64,000 nucleotides of DNA from the NCBI GenBank assembly GCA_030686115.1, contig CP131612.1, positions 2,480,001 to 2,544,000 of the forward strand. The letters run 5' to 3'. This DNA is from Psychrobacter cibarius. GTDB lineage: Bacteria > Pseudomonadota > Gammaproteobacteria > Pseudomonadales > Moraxellaceae. The notes below the pieces were generated by a model, which worked only from the letters and a program-made list of their open reading frames with translations, had not been told where the DNA came from and did not search any database. The position numbers were made by a program, and so were the translations under genes. Shown piece by piece: positions 46,441 to 54,779 of the stretch; position 1 is the first letter of the stretch; every line of letters begins with the position of its first letter.

Positions 46441-46513
46441 GATTCATGGCTAATCAAGGGTGTAAAGCGTTACACAGTTAATCATTCTTTATACTATTGA
46501 TTAGCCATGAATC
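46441..46513. other. Nested inverted repeat in moeA-moaA spacer
   Basis: A perfect 16 bp inverted repeat, GATTCATGGCTAATCA (46441-46456) and its complement at 46498-46513, encloses an inner hairpin GTGTAA-AGCG-TTACAC at 46460-46475. No T-run follows. Position 206 bp upstream of moaA suggests a regulatory or processing element. It does not look like the known Moco RNA motif by eye, though I could not fold it properly. Confidence 0.6.
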
Positions 46514-46568
46514 ATGAGAAACTGCTTGGGGCGTATGTTGATTTTAAAAATCATAACCAAGTAGCATC

Positions 46569-46584
46569 TACTACTTTAGTGGTA
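46569..46584. promoter_or_regulatory. Candidate NarL 7-2-7 binding site upstream of moaA
   Basis: TACTACT-TT-AGTGGTA fits the NarL/NarP consensus TACYNMT-N2-AKNRGTA without a mismatch. It lies 135 bp upstream of moaA and closely resembles the site before narG. Suggests nitrate control of Mo-cofactor synthesis. Binding is inferred. Confidence 0.65.
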
Positions 46585-46718
46585 GTTTTTGGGTCACTTA
46601 CGGTGAATGGTTATTTGCTAGCAAGCTGTCATAATCGTGTTTAAATAGAACTTCCCACTCACAACCTGAGGCAACGCCTAAAAGTACACACTATACTTAA
46701 TATTAATGGTAATCATCT

Positions 46719-47834
46719 ATGAACCATCTTGCCCCTACCCTAGGTAATGCGCAATTGTATTCGCCTGCCGCTGCACCCGTTATTTTTGATGGTGACTCAT
46801 CATCGAACGTTGCAACAAAAGCTGCTAGCACGTCGACGTATTTTCCGGTCACGCTCTCTCAACCATTAACCGATGGTTTCGCACGACGTCTCACCTATTT
46901 GCGTCTGTCGATTACTGATTTCTGTAATTTTCGCTGTGAATATTGCCTGCCAGATGGCTATCAAGGCAAACCACCACAAAACGAGCTTAGCGTTACTGAA
47001 ATTGCTACCTTAGTCCGCGGATTTGCCGAAGTTGGTACTAAAAAAGTCAGAATTACGGGCGGTGAACCCTCTATACGCCGTGATGTGGTCGATATTATTA
47101 AAACCATCAAAAACACTGAAGGCATTGAAACCGTCGCCATGACCAGTAATGGTTATAAACTTGGTAAGCACTTAGCCAGATGGCAAGCGGCTGGACTGAA
47201 TCAGCTTAATATCAGTATGGACAGCTTTGATGCCGCAACCTTCCATAAAATGACTGGCTTTGATATGTTGCCGCAGCTCTTGGCGGACATGGATACTTTG
47301 CTTGCGACCACAGATATTAAGCTAAAAATAAATAGTATTTTAATGGCTGAGACTGCTTTTGAAAATTTGATGAATGCTATCGACTATGTTAAAAACAGAG
47401 CGGTCACTTATCGCTTTATTGAATTTATGCAGACCAGTGATAATAGCGATTTATTTTTTGCGCAGCATGCACAGTCCGATATTATTACCAATTATTTATT
47501 AAAAAATGGCTGGCAAACTCATATACGTGGCAGCAACGATGGGCCAGCCATAGAATATAGCCATCCAGATTCTCAAGGGCGTATCGGACTAATTGCTCCT
47601 TATGCCGCTCATTTTTGTGACAGCTGCAATCGCCTGCGGGTCAGTAGCCAAGGCAAGGTGCATTTGTGCTTATTTGACCAAGGTAACTACGATATTCGTC
47701 AGCATCTGGAACAAGATGATGTCGCAGGACTTGTTAATACCCTGCATAGCTTTATGCCAATCAAACCTGAACATCATTATCTTCACGAATCAAACAGCGG
47801 CATGATGAATAATTTGTCGATGATTGGTGGGTAA
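46719..47834 (+). CDS. moaA: GTP 3',8-cyclase MoaA (radical SAM)
   Basis: 371 aa. First step of Mo-cofactor synthesis, converting GTP to 3',8-cyclo-GTP. The radical SAM cluster ligands are Cys69, Cys73 and Cys76 (CNFRCEYC), and the C-terminal cluster uses CDSCNRLRVSSQGKVHLC near residues 303-320. The functionally important C-terminal Gly-Gly (SMIGG) is kept. An N-terminal extension of about 50 residues precedes the usual start (DGFARRLTYLRLSITDFCN), more than in E. coli. Head of the moaA-modA run, with a NarL site upstream. Confidence 0.95.
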   Translation: MNHLAPTLGNAQLYSPAAAPVIFDGDSSSNVATKAASTSTYFPVTLSQPLTDGFARRLTYLRLSITDFCNFRCEYCLPDGYQGKPPQNELSVTEIATLVRGFAEVGTKKVRITGGEPSIRRDVVDIIKTIKNTEGIETVAMTSNGYKLGKHLARWQAAGLNQLNISMDSFDAATFHKMTGFDMLPQLLADMDTLLATTDIKLKINSILMAETAFENLMNAIDYVKNRAVTYRFIEFMQTSDNSDLFFAQHAQSDIITNYLLKNGWQTHIRGSNDGPAIEYSHPDSQGRIGLIAPYAAHFCDSCNRLRVSSQGKVHLCLFDQGNYDIRQHLEQDDVAGLVNTLHSFMPIKPEHHYLHESNSGMMNNLSMIGG

Positions 47835-47900
47835 AATCAATAATGTATCAATAATAAAAACTTCTATTTCCATAACAAGCGTATTTATTAAGGATTATTC

Positions 47901-48431
47901 ATGAGTAAGCTGCAAGCACCCTTTACCCCGCTTAATATCGCCATCTTAACGGTTTCTGATAGTCGTACTCTTGCAGAAGATACCTCAGGGCAGTATTTGG
48001 TTGACCAACTGACCACAGCAGGTCATCAGCTGGCTGATCGTCAGCTGATTATTGATGATATTTATAAAATCAGAGCCGTCATCAGCGGTTGGATTGCCGA
48101 CCCAGATGTGCACGCTATTATCACCACGGGCGGTACTGGCTTTTATATCCGCGACAGCATGCCAGAAGCGGTCGGCGTATTATTTGATAAATCGGTCGAT
48201 GGTTTTGGTGAGATGTTCCGCTTAATCTCAAAAGACGATATCGGCATGTCGACGATTCAATCTCGCGCCGTCGCTGGCATGGCAAATGGCACGGGCATTT
48301 TTTGCTTACCCGGCTCATCAGGCGCTTGCCGCACTGCTTGGGAAGGTATCTTACAAGAGCAGCTTGATAGCCGCACACGCCCCTGTAATTTTGTCCCACA
48401 CTTTATGCGCACCAATCCAGGTCACGATTAA
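47901..48431 (+). CDS. moaB: Molybdenum cofactor biosynthesis protein MoaB (MogA-like)
   Basis: 176 aa. Adenylates molybdopterin before Mo insertion, as MogA does; E. coli MoaB is close. FTPLNIAILTVSDSRTLAED, the MPT-binding loop IITTGGTGFYIRDS near residues 74-87, STIQSRAVAGMANGTGIFCL and the ending TRPCNFVPHFMR match MoaB motif for motif. SD AAGGA is seven bases before the ATG. The mobA-like gene starts 3 bp after its stop. Confidence 0.93.
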   Translation: MSKLQAPFTPLNIAILTVSDSRTLAEDTSGQYLVDQLTTAGHQLADRQLIIDDIYKIRAVISGWIADPDVHAIITTGGTGFYIRDSMPEAVGVLFDKSVDGFGEMFRLISKDDIGMSTIQSRAVAGMANGTGIFCLPGSSGACRTAWEGILQEQLDSRTRPCNFVPHFMRTNPGHD

Positions 48432-48434
48432 TTC

Positions 48435-49196
48435 ATGCTTGAAGTTGTGGGTAGCTTAATCGAAGTAGATAGATTCAATCATTTAGCAGGTATCGTTATT
48501 TTGGCGGGCGGCGCATCCAAACGTATGGGATCGCCAAAAGCTGAGTTGATACTACCGACAGGTGAGCGTTTGCTTGATTATCATGTCAGACAGGCACTTG
48601 AATTGAGTGCTGCGATGATAAGCAATATATCTATTATGATTGCCGATAATGGGCGTAACTTTACAGTCAATCACGATTTGATCGAAAAAAACCCGCAGTC
48701 ATCAATTTCTTATATTACTGATTATCTATCTGCTAACGATCTTTCTAACAAGATTCTGTCAAGCAATGATGATAAACCGATTGAAACCGGCGGCGCGTTG
48801 GTAGCGATTGAAGCAGCGCTGCAATCTGTGACAAGCTCAATAGAATTAACGACAGACACAAGCCCACATATATCTTGGTTAATGGTTATCAGCTGTGACA
48901 GCTTAATTCCTGTCACTGATTTATGGCAAAAACTGCAACCTTATATCACGAAAAATCCTGATAAAACTGTGATTTGCCTAACCGATGAACATCACCTATA
49001 CCCCTTGTTAGGTTTATATCGTTTAAGTATTGAGCCTGATTTAAAGCGTTATATTGACGATGAGCAACGGCAAGTGATGAAGTTTATTCAGCCGATTGTG
49101 CAGCCCGTCCCTTTTGCAAAAAACTGGCAGTATTTGACCAATTTTAATACGCCTAAAGATTTTGCACGTGCTTGTTTAGCTTTAAATGACTTATAA
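48435..49196 (+). CDS. mobA: MobA-like molybdenum cofactor guanylyltransferase
   Basis: 253 aa. The nucleotidyltransferase signature ILAGGASKRMGSPKAELILP near residues 23-42 and the Asp of VISCDSLIPVTDLW mark a MobA-type enzyme, which makes Mo-bis-MGD, the form needed by NarG. The first 15-20 residues precede the usual family start, so a later start is possible. Sequence is more divergent than the other moa genes; a MobA-like role is by context and the signature, with MocA as an alternative. Confidence 0.82.
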   Translation: MLEVVGSLIEVDRFNHLAGIVILAGGASKRMGSPKAELILPTGERLLDYHVRQALELSAAMISNISIMIADNGRNFTVNHDLIEKNPQSSISYITDYLSANDLSNKILSSNDDKPIETGGALVAIEAALQSVTSSIELTTDTSPHISWLMVISCDSLIPVTDLWQKLQPYITKNPDKTVICLTDEHHLYPLLGLYRLSIEPDLKRYIDDEQRQVMKFIQPIVQPVPFAKNWQYLTNFNTPKDFARACLALNDL

Positions 49197-49273
49197 ACTA
49201 AACGACTTATAAAAAGGTTTATTGAGAGAAGCTGACCATCTGATAAAAACTGGCCATTTAAGAGAAATGAAAA

Positions 49274-49792
49274 ATGAATAGCGACCAAGTGAACAACAAT
49301 AATAAAAACAATCAATCTGGCTTATCCCATTTAGACAGCGACGGTGATATTACCATGGTCGATGTGAGTGGCAAAACGGCTAGCACCAGAGAAGCTTGTG
49401 CTCTCGGACAAGTGGTTTTTCCTGCAGACATTTATACGCAAATCAAAGCCGCTGACGGCATGACCAAAAAAGGTAGCATCACTCAGACTGCTCATATTGC
49501 CGGTATCATGGCAGCCAAACGCACCCACGACTTGATTCCACTTTGCCATCCTTTGCCCTTAGATAAAATTAGCTTAAGCTTTGCATACGATGATGACCAA
49601 AACAGTATCACTGTGACTGCCACGGTTAAAGTTACTCATAAAACGGGGGTAGAAATGGAAGCATTAACCGCCGTCAGTGTCGCTTGCTTGACCATTTATG
49701 ACATGACCAAAGCCATCTCGCATGACATTGTGATTGATAATATTCATTTAATGAAAAAAACCGGCGGTAAGTCCGATTATCAACATGCCTGA
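49274..49792 (+). CDS. moaC: Cyclic pyranopterin monophosphate synthase MoaC
   Basis: 172 aa. Acts with MoaA to give cyclic pyranopterin monophosphate. LSHLDSDGDITMVDVSGK near residues 16-33, GIMAAKRTHDLIPLCHPLPL, the active-site KTGVEMEALTAVSVACLTIY and C-terminal MKKTGGKSDY match the family completely. The first ~15 residues are Asn/Lys-rich and variable. It is 77 bp after the mobA-like gene. Confidence 0.96.
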   Translation: MNSDQVNNNNKNNQSGLSHLDSDGDITMVDVSGKTASTREACALGQVVFPADIYTQIKAADGMTKKGSITQTAHIAGIMAAKRTHDLIPLCHPLPLDKISLSFAYDDDQNSITVTATVKVTHKTGVEMEALTAVSVACLTIYDMTKAISHDIVIDNIHLMKKTGGKSDYQHA

Positions 49793-49855
49793 AAGTAATT
49801 TGAAAACTATAAAATTAAACTGTTAATAAGCAGTTCAGAAATAAGGGAGATTGCT

Positions 49856-50146
49856 ATGAGCACTTTAATAGAAAGCAATACAAATTCTAAGTTAGACACC
49901 ACGATGAATATTAACGTCTTATATTTCGCTAGCTTAGCTGATGAAGCCAATTGTCATGAAGAAACAGTCACTGTGCCACAGTCAACTTCATTGACCGAAC
50001 TGTATGAACAGCTGAGCCAAAAGCATCGCTTTAGTCGTCCGCAGTCAGAGCTACGCGTGGCGGTCAATGACTATTTTGCAAAGTGGACAGATGAGATTTA
50101 TGAGGGTGATAGTGTGGTTTTTATCACCCCAGTGGCTGGTGGTTAA
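49856..50146 (+). CDS. moaD: Molybdopterin synthase sulfur carrier subunit MoaD
   Basis: 96 aa, ubiquitin-like fold. INVLYFASLADEANCHEETV and the C-terminal DSVVFITPVAGG, whose terminal Gly-Gly is thiocarboxylated to pass sulfur to the pterin. A strong ribosome site (AAGGGAG) precedes the ATG at 49856; an ATG at 49904 would give the family's usual length of about 80. Located between moaC and moaE. Confidence 0.94.
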   Translation: MSTLIESNTNSKLDTTMNINVLYFASLADEANCHEETVTVPQSTSLTELYEQLSQKHRFSRPQSELRVAVNDYFAKWTDEIYEGDSVVFITPVAGG

Positions 50147-50196
50147 AACCACACTATCATTTGTATCACTAAGAATCTTAAAAATAATAAGAGAAA

Positions 50197-50694
50197 ATGG
50201 TTATGACAGACAATGTACACGGTCAATCGATGAGCATTAAACGTACCATTGATGAGGCGTACCTCATCGCTGAACGTGATGGTTTTGCGCTGTTAGATAC
50301 CGATATTGATGAAGGTCGTCTTAAAAGCACCCTTGATGATGACAGTTGCGGCGCGTTTGTCTGCTTTGAAGGACGGGTACGCAATTATAATAATGCCAGT
50401 AGCGTCAATCGTTTGACTTATTATGGCTACGAAGATCTTGCCATCAATCAAGGTCGCGCCATTATTGAAGAAGCCAAAAAGCGCTTTGAGATTACCCATG
50501 CCATTGCCATCCATCGTATCGGTGCATTAGAAATTGGTGATGTCGCTATTTGGGTTGGCGTGGTTTCCGCCCATCGCTATCCTGCCTTTGATGCTTGTCG
50601 CTGGATATTGGATACTATTAAAGCCGACATTCCAGTTTGGAAGCAAGAATATTACCAAGATGATTCCTCTAAATGGCTTAGTAATAATGGGTAA
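50197..50694 (+). CDS. moaE: Molybdopterin synthase catalytic subunit MoaE
   Basis: 165 aa. Converts precursor Z to molybdopterin with MoaD. DDDSCGAFVCFEGRVRNYNN near residues 48-67, AIHRIGALEIGDVAIWVGVV with SAHR near 105-127 and C-terminal IKADIPVWKQEYY match MoaE, including the catalytic lysines (K139 region). The start may be 50197 or the ATG two codons later. 51 bp after moaD. Confidence 0.95.
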   Translation: MVMTDNVHGQSMSIKRTIDEAYLIAERDGFALLDTDIDEGRLKSTLDDDSCGAFVCFEGRVRNYNNASSVNRLTYYGYEDLAINQGRAIIEEAKKRFEITHAIAIHRIGALEIGDVAIWVGVVSAHRYPAFDACRWILDTIKADIPVWKQEYYQDDSSKWLSNNG

Positions 50695-50777
50695 TAATGA
50701 CTACTCAAAGCGATAGCTAACCTTTAGCAATAACAGTGAACGACACTGGCGAGCAATAATAAGAAGGCTTCATAATA

Positions 50778-51620
50778 ATGATTAAAATAATAACAATATC
50801 AGCTTGCTTAGCATTAACGCTCACCGCTTGTAGCAAAGAGCAAACCACTCAGCCAGTCCAATCAGATGTCGACAACACCACTGAGCAAAGTCAAACACTG
50901 CGCATCGCAGCGGCTGCCAACTTATCAGATGTATTGCCTGAGATTATTGCGGGTTATAAAATGGATAAGAACTTGCCTGCACAAGCGATTGACGTGACTT
51001 ATGCCTCTTCAGGTAAATTATATGCGCAGATTACCTCTGGCGCACCTTACGATATATTTTTATCCGCCAATCAAGAATTCCCTGCCAAACTTGCCAAAGA
51101 AAAACTAGATAACGCAAAATCTGCTGACGAAGCAACCCACGAGCCCTTTACTTATACCCAAGGTCAGCTGGCACTTTATAGTGTTAACAAGTCCCTTAAA
51201 GGACTCAACCCTACTACCTTAAATGCATTATTGATGTCTGAATCTGATAGCAAAATCACCATTGCCAATCCAGAACTCGCCCCTTATGGTAAGTCGGCGC
51301 AAGCGTACCTGCAATCACAAAACATCTTTGACACTCTCACTGAGCAAAGTCGCATTATTCAAGCTGAAAATATCGGGCAAGCGTTTCAATATGCGCACAC
51401 TGGTAATGTCGATTATGGCTTTGTCGCTCAATCACAACTGACAGCGATTAAAGCCATGCCTGAGCAGTTCTATACGTTAGCGCCAGACGCTTATCCTCCT
51501 ATTTTGCAAGACGGGTTGGTGATTAGTGACACTACTGCCGCGACCGATTTTTCAAACTATCTGCGCTCGCCTGCTGGACAGCAGTATTTTTCTGACGCAG
51601 GTTATCTTGCTATAGAGTAA
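50778..51620 (+). CDS. modA: Molybdate ABC transporter substrate-binding lipoprotein ModA
   Basis: 280 aa. Signal peptide with lipobox (LALTLTAC|S) then the ModA fold: LRIAAAANLSDVLPEIIAGY near residues 41-60, VTYASSGKLYAQITSGAPYD and LVISDTTAATDFSNYLRSPA. It binds molybdate in the periplasm for ModBC, but no modB or modC lies in this window, so the partner genes are elsewhere or lost. Last gene of the Mo-cofactor run, which ends near 51640 without a clear terminator. Confidence 0.92.
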   Translation: MIKIITISACLALTLTACSKEQTTQPVQSDVDNTTEQSQTLRIAAAANLSDVLPEIIAGYKMDKNLPAQAIDVTYASSGKLYAQITSGAPYDIFLSANQEFPAKLAKEKLDNAKSADEATHEPFTYTQGQLALYSVNKSLKGLNPTTLNALLMSESDSKITIANPELAPYGKSAQAYLQSQNIFDTLTEQSRIIQAENIGQAFQYAHTGNVDYGFVAQSQLTAIKAMPEQFYTLAPDAYPPILQDGLVISDTTAATDFSNYLRSPAGQQYFSDAGYLAIE

Positions 51621-51644
51621 GACAACTTTGATAAAAAACGTGCT

Positions 51645-52124
51645 CTAACGGTTCTCATCTGAGCGTTTGATACTGTCTGGACTGGCATCATAAATAGCCT
51701 CTAATTCTTCTGTTGTCAGATAGCGCTCAACGATAGGAAACCATTCTCGTTCTTCAAAACGAATATGATCATATAGCAAGGTGGCGAGTTTTTTGACTTG
51801 TCCAACGGTGACGTGATTGCTTTGAGATTGCGGCAAATCTTGAACCTCTGCCATGAGTGCATGCAGGGACTTGTGCTGCGCATCAAGTGTATTTAGTACC
51901 GATGCCACCTCAGGTTTGGAGCTGCTATGAGGCTGTAAGGCATGAGCCATTAGATTGTCTTCAATCTGAAAATGCTGTTGCATCTCGTTAATATAAGACG
52001 TGATATTTAGCCAATGCTCGGCAATTGCGTTAGGTTCATCAGCACACTCTTTAGCATGGCGAGATAGATTTAGACCTAGATGATGTTGACGAGATAATGG
52101 TTGTAATTGTGCGGCGCGTTTCAT
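51645..52124 (-). CDS. Hemerythrin-like HHE domain protein
   Basis: 159 aa. Begins with PLSRQHHLGLNLSRHAKECA, and further His/Glu ligands in MQQHFQIEDNLMAHAL, HKSLHALM and the closing LYDHIRFEEREWFPIVE form the di-iron HHE pattern. Such cytoplasmic proteins bind O2, NO or iron and are linked to nitrosative stress or Fe-S repair. Location at the end of the nitrate-reduction island and convergent to modA fits a role in handling NO made from nitrite, but this is inference. Spans the full gene, with the ATG at 52124. Confidence 0.85.
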   Translation of the reverse strand: MKRAAQLQPLSRQHHLGLNLSRHAKECADEPNAIAEHWLNITSYINEMQQHFQIEDNLMAHALQPHSSSKPEVASVLNTLDAQHKSLHALMAEVQDLPQSQSNHVTVGQVKKLATLLYDHIRFEEREWFPIVERYLTTEELEAIYDASPDSIKRSDENR

Positions 52125-52187
52125 GATTAAGTACCTCAGTTAATCGACATAAAGCCCTATGTCAGTGGCATTTAAGGATTGTTATCT

Positions 52188-52628
52188 ATGCTTAACTATA
52201 TACTCATACTACACTTGTTAAGCGCTACTGTCTGGACAGGTGGTCATCTGATTTTGACCTTGGTGGTATTACCAAAAGCACTATCATCCCGAAATATTGA
52301 TGGTCTGATGCAATTTGAGCAGCTGTTTGAGAGGGTTGGGATGCCGGCTTTGGTGCTGCAAATAATCACTGGACTTTGGATGGCCTACCAGATATTACCC
52401 AACATTGCTGCATGGTTTAAACTTGATAATGATTTTAGTATTCTTATTAGTCTCAAATTACTATTATTGCTAATGACTGTTCTGGTTGCCCTGCACGCTC
52501 GTTTCTATCGAATACCCAGATTGTCTATTCAGACCCTGAAAGGATTTTCAATCAATATCATATTGGTCACTTTGTTTTCTGTCGCCTTTGTTGTCGTTGG
52601 TACGCTCTTTCGCACAGGATTAAATTAG
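52188..52628 (+). CDS. CopD-like small membrane protein
   Basis: 146 aa from ATG 52188, with AAGGA ten bases upstream; a TTG at 52179 is less likely. Four membrane helices: LNYILILHLLSATVWTGGHL, MPALVLQIITGLWMAYQILP, LLLLLMTVLVALHARFYRI and the last IILVTLFSVAFVVVGTLF. The HLLSATVWTGGH start and conserved His pattern resemble CopD/DUF2269-type proteins, which may bind haem or copper. It is divergent from the hemerythrin gene by 63 bp, so the two may share a promoter region. Confidence 0.75.
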   Translation: MLNYILILHLLSATVWTGGHLILTLVVLPKALSSRNIDGLMQFEQLFERVGMPALVLQIITGLWMAYQILPNIAAWFKLDNDFSILISLKLLLLLMTVLVALHARFYRIPRLSIQTLKGFSINIILVTLFSVAFVVVGTLFRTGLN

Positions 52629-52649
52629 GACGTGTCATCGTTTAGGTTA

Positions 52650-52920
52650 TTAGGGTCTGTTGAACATTCGACCACGGCACTGACAGTGACTATTTTTTAG
52701 TCGATTTTAGATTAAAAATATCTAGTTTAGTCGTTCTAAGCGGATGTTTTTAATGACGAAGCGGCAAAAAAGAGTCCTGTCTCTTTGAGCTGATGTTAAA
52801 ATCGCTTCATACTGTGTTGCAAGTCTAGCTAAGGCACGAGCATTATCTTCAATTTGCGCCTTGTCTGAAACGATTTGATCAATCAGCAGTGCCTATTTGT
52901 GAATGTTCAACAGACCCTAA
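52650..52920. mobile_element. IS-derived short element, family 2 (271 bp)
   Basis: Ends are perfect 20 bp inverted repeats, TTAGGGTCTGTTGAACATTC at 52650-52669 and its complement at 52901-52920, with TA at both edges. The interior minus strand has an open tail encoding RALARLATQYEAILTSAQRD and a stop, which looks like the C-terminus of a transposase, so this is an internally deleted IS. It lies between the CopD-like gene and the eptA promoter. A solo end of the same family is at 56942. Confidence 0.75.
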
Positions 52921-52951
52921 TATGTCCTAATATCTCATTGAATTCAACCAC

Positions 52952-52985
52952 CTTAACATCTTCTTAACAGCGTACTTGTTACTGT
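52952..52985 (+). promoter_or_regulatory. PmrA-type box and promoter of eptA
   Basis: CTTAAC-ATCTT-CTTAAC at 52952-52968 is a perfect direct repeat matching the PmrA box (two YTTAA half-sites five bases apart). Eleven bases later, TACTGT at 52980-52985 can serve as the -10. The same layout occurs before dgkA at 56909. Binding by the PmrA-like regulator at 54780 is inferred. Confidence 0.72.
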
Positions 52986-53026
52986 AAGGCATTACACTCC
53001 TTACCATCCTGTTGAGAAGTACTTGT

Positions 53027-54739
53027 ATGTCAATATCTCAAGCCGCCAAAATCGATGCGCCCAAAGCCAATAAAAAAAGCCACTCCCTAAGCAAGCTCTA
53101 TAATCGCGAGATCAATCTCAATCATCTGGTCATAGTCGTTGCTCTGTACTTAGTAGCGACGGCGAATATTGGCTTTTTTGAGCAAGTACTCAGCGTTTAT
53201 CCATTTAGCACAAACACGGGCTTTATTTTTTCCATCATAGGCTTATTATTTGGGCTGATGTGGTTGGTGTTGTCACTGCTGTGTCATCGCTCAACGGCAA
53301 AATTAGTGCTTATCATAATGGTGCTGATTGCAGCTATCTGTGGTTACTTTACCGACGCCTACGGGACGATATTTAATCGTGATATGCTCATTAACGGCTT
53401 ACAAACTGATCAAGCAGAAGCCATGGGATTAATGGCGCCCAGTCTATTTATTCGCCTGTTTTTACTAGGTATAGTACCTGCTTTCATGATTGGTAACATT
53501 CGTCTAAAGCGATTATCTTGGCAACAAGCAACCCTTCAAAAATCAGTCACCCTATTATTATCTATCGTATTGATAGCGGTGTGTCTGGTGCCATTTGGTG
53601 ACCAATACGCCAGCTTTTTTCGCCAGCACAAAATAGTCCGTAGTTATGTTAATCCTATTACTCCTGTTTATTCTGTCATCAAACTGGGTACTGATTATAT
53701 CGCTGAGCGCCGTCGTCCCGATACGCTAATCCCTCATGCCACAGATGCAAAACGCAGCATTATTATTAACACTAGCAACAGCGCTGTAAAACCTAAGTTG
53801 ATGGTATTTGTAGTAGGAGAAACCGTTCGCGCTGACCATATTGGCTTAAACGGTTATGAACGCAACACCACGCCTTTGCTTTCAAAAAAATCAGACATTT
53901 ACAGCTTTAAAGACGCCTCGTCATGCGGCACATCTACCGCCTATTCAGTACCCTGCATGTTTAGCTACGCCAATAGAGAAAATTATGACCCTGATAGCGC
54001 TAGCTATAATGAAAACGTGCTCGATACACTACACAAGCAAGGCGTCAATGTCGTTTGGCGAGACAATAACTCTAGCGCCAAAGGGGTGGCTGACCGCGTA
54101 ACTTTTGAGGATTATAAAACAACCGCGCTCAATCCAGATTGTGATATTGAGTGTCGAGATATAGGCATGCTTGATGGTTTTGATAAACTGGTTAAGTCAG
54201 GCAGCTCACAGAAAGAGACACCTAAAGACACACTTATTTTGCTGCATCAAATGGGCAATCATGGACCCGCCTATTTTAAGCGTTACCCTAAAGATTTTGC
54301 AGAATATCAGCCCGTCTGTATGACCAATGAGCTATCAAAATGCGACAACCAATCGGTTATCAATGGTTATGACAATGCCATTCGTTATACAGATTATTTT
54401 TTAAATAGCGTGATCGACACCTTAAAACCCTATGAGCAAGATTATGAGGTGGTGATGGTATATATTAGTGATCATGGAGAAAGTTTGGGCGAAAACAATA
54501 TTTACTTGCATGGTCTGCCATACGCTATTGCGCCAAATGCACAAAAGCATGTGCCAGTGATTATTTGGTCACCGACTGGCAATGGCATTGATAGCAGCAC
54601 TATTGCTAAAAGTAGCTTAGCTAACATGATTGATCAGCCTGTATCACATGATTTTATTACGCCAACCTTGCTTCAGTTTTTTGGTATCACCACTGACGAA
54701 ACCAAAGCAGCACCCACCTTTTTTAAAGTGGCTAATTGA
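53027..54739 (+). CDS. eptA: Lipid A phosphoethanolamine transferase EptA (PmrC)
   Basis: 570 aa from the ATG at 53027; a TTG five codons earlier is less likely. Four to five N-terminal membrane helices are followed by a periplasmic sulfatase-like domain: VVGETVRADHIGLNGYERNT near residue 265, the catalytic Thr in SSCGTSTAYSVPCMFS, and metal ligands in ISDHGESLGENNIYLHGLPY. It moves phosphoethanolamine from PE to lipid A, lowering polymyxin binding and releasing diacylglycerol. Followed by the regulator and kinase, as pmrCAB in Acinetobacter. A PmrA box precedes it. Confidence 0.93.
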   Translation: MSISQAAKIDAPKANKKSHSLSKLYNREINLNHLVIVVALYLVATANIGFFEQVLSVYPFSTNTGFIFSIIGLLFGLMWLVLSLLCHRSTAKLVLIIMVLIAAICGYFTDAYGTIFNRDMLINGLQTDQAEAMGLMAPSLFIRLFLLGIVPAFMIGNIRLKRLSWQQATLQKSVTLLLSIVLIAVCLVPFGDQYASFFRQHKIVRSYVNPITPVYSVIKLGTDYIAERRRPDTLIPHATDAKRSIIINTSNSAVKPKLMVFVVGETVRADHIGLNGYERNTTPLLSKKSDIYSFKDASSCGTSTAYSVPCMFSYANRENYDPDSASYNENVLDTLHKQGVNVVWRDNNSSAKGVADRVTFEDYKTTALNPDCDIECRDIGMLDGFDKLVKSGSSQKETPKDTLILLHQMGNHGPAYFKRYPKDFAEYQPVCMTNELSKCDNQSVINGYDNAIRYTDYFLNSVIDTLKPYEQDYEVVMVYISDHGESLGENNIYLHGLPYAIAPNAQKHVPVIIWSPTGNGIDSSTIAKSSLANMIDQPVSHDFITPTLLQFFGITTDETKAAPTFFKVAN

Positions 54740-54779
54740 ACTCTTTATCATCGCTCCGCCTTTTTAGGTAATAATACTC

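Noticed and set aside
46527..46555. Possible diverged MITE end (GGGGCGTATGTTGATTTTAA) before moaA
   Set aside because: Similarity to both family ends is partial and no partner end is seen; left as chance.
46385..46718. Moco riboswitch before moaA
   Set aside because: The visible nested repeat does not resemble the multi-stem Moco motif and I could not verify the conserved core; a covariance-model search would decide.
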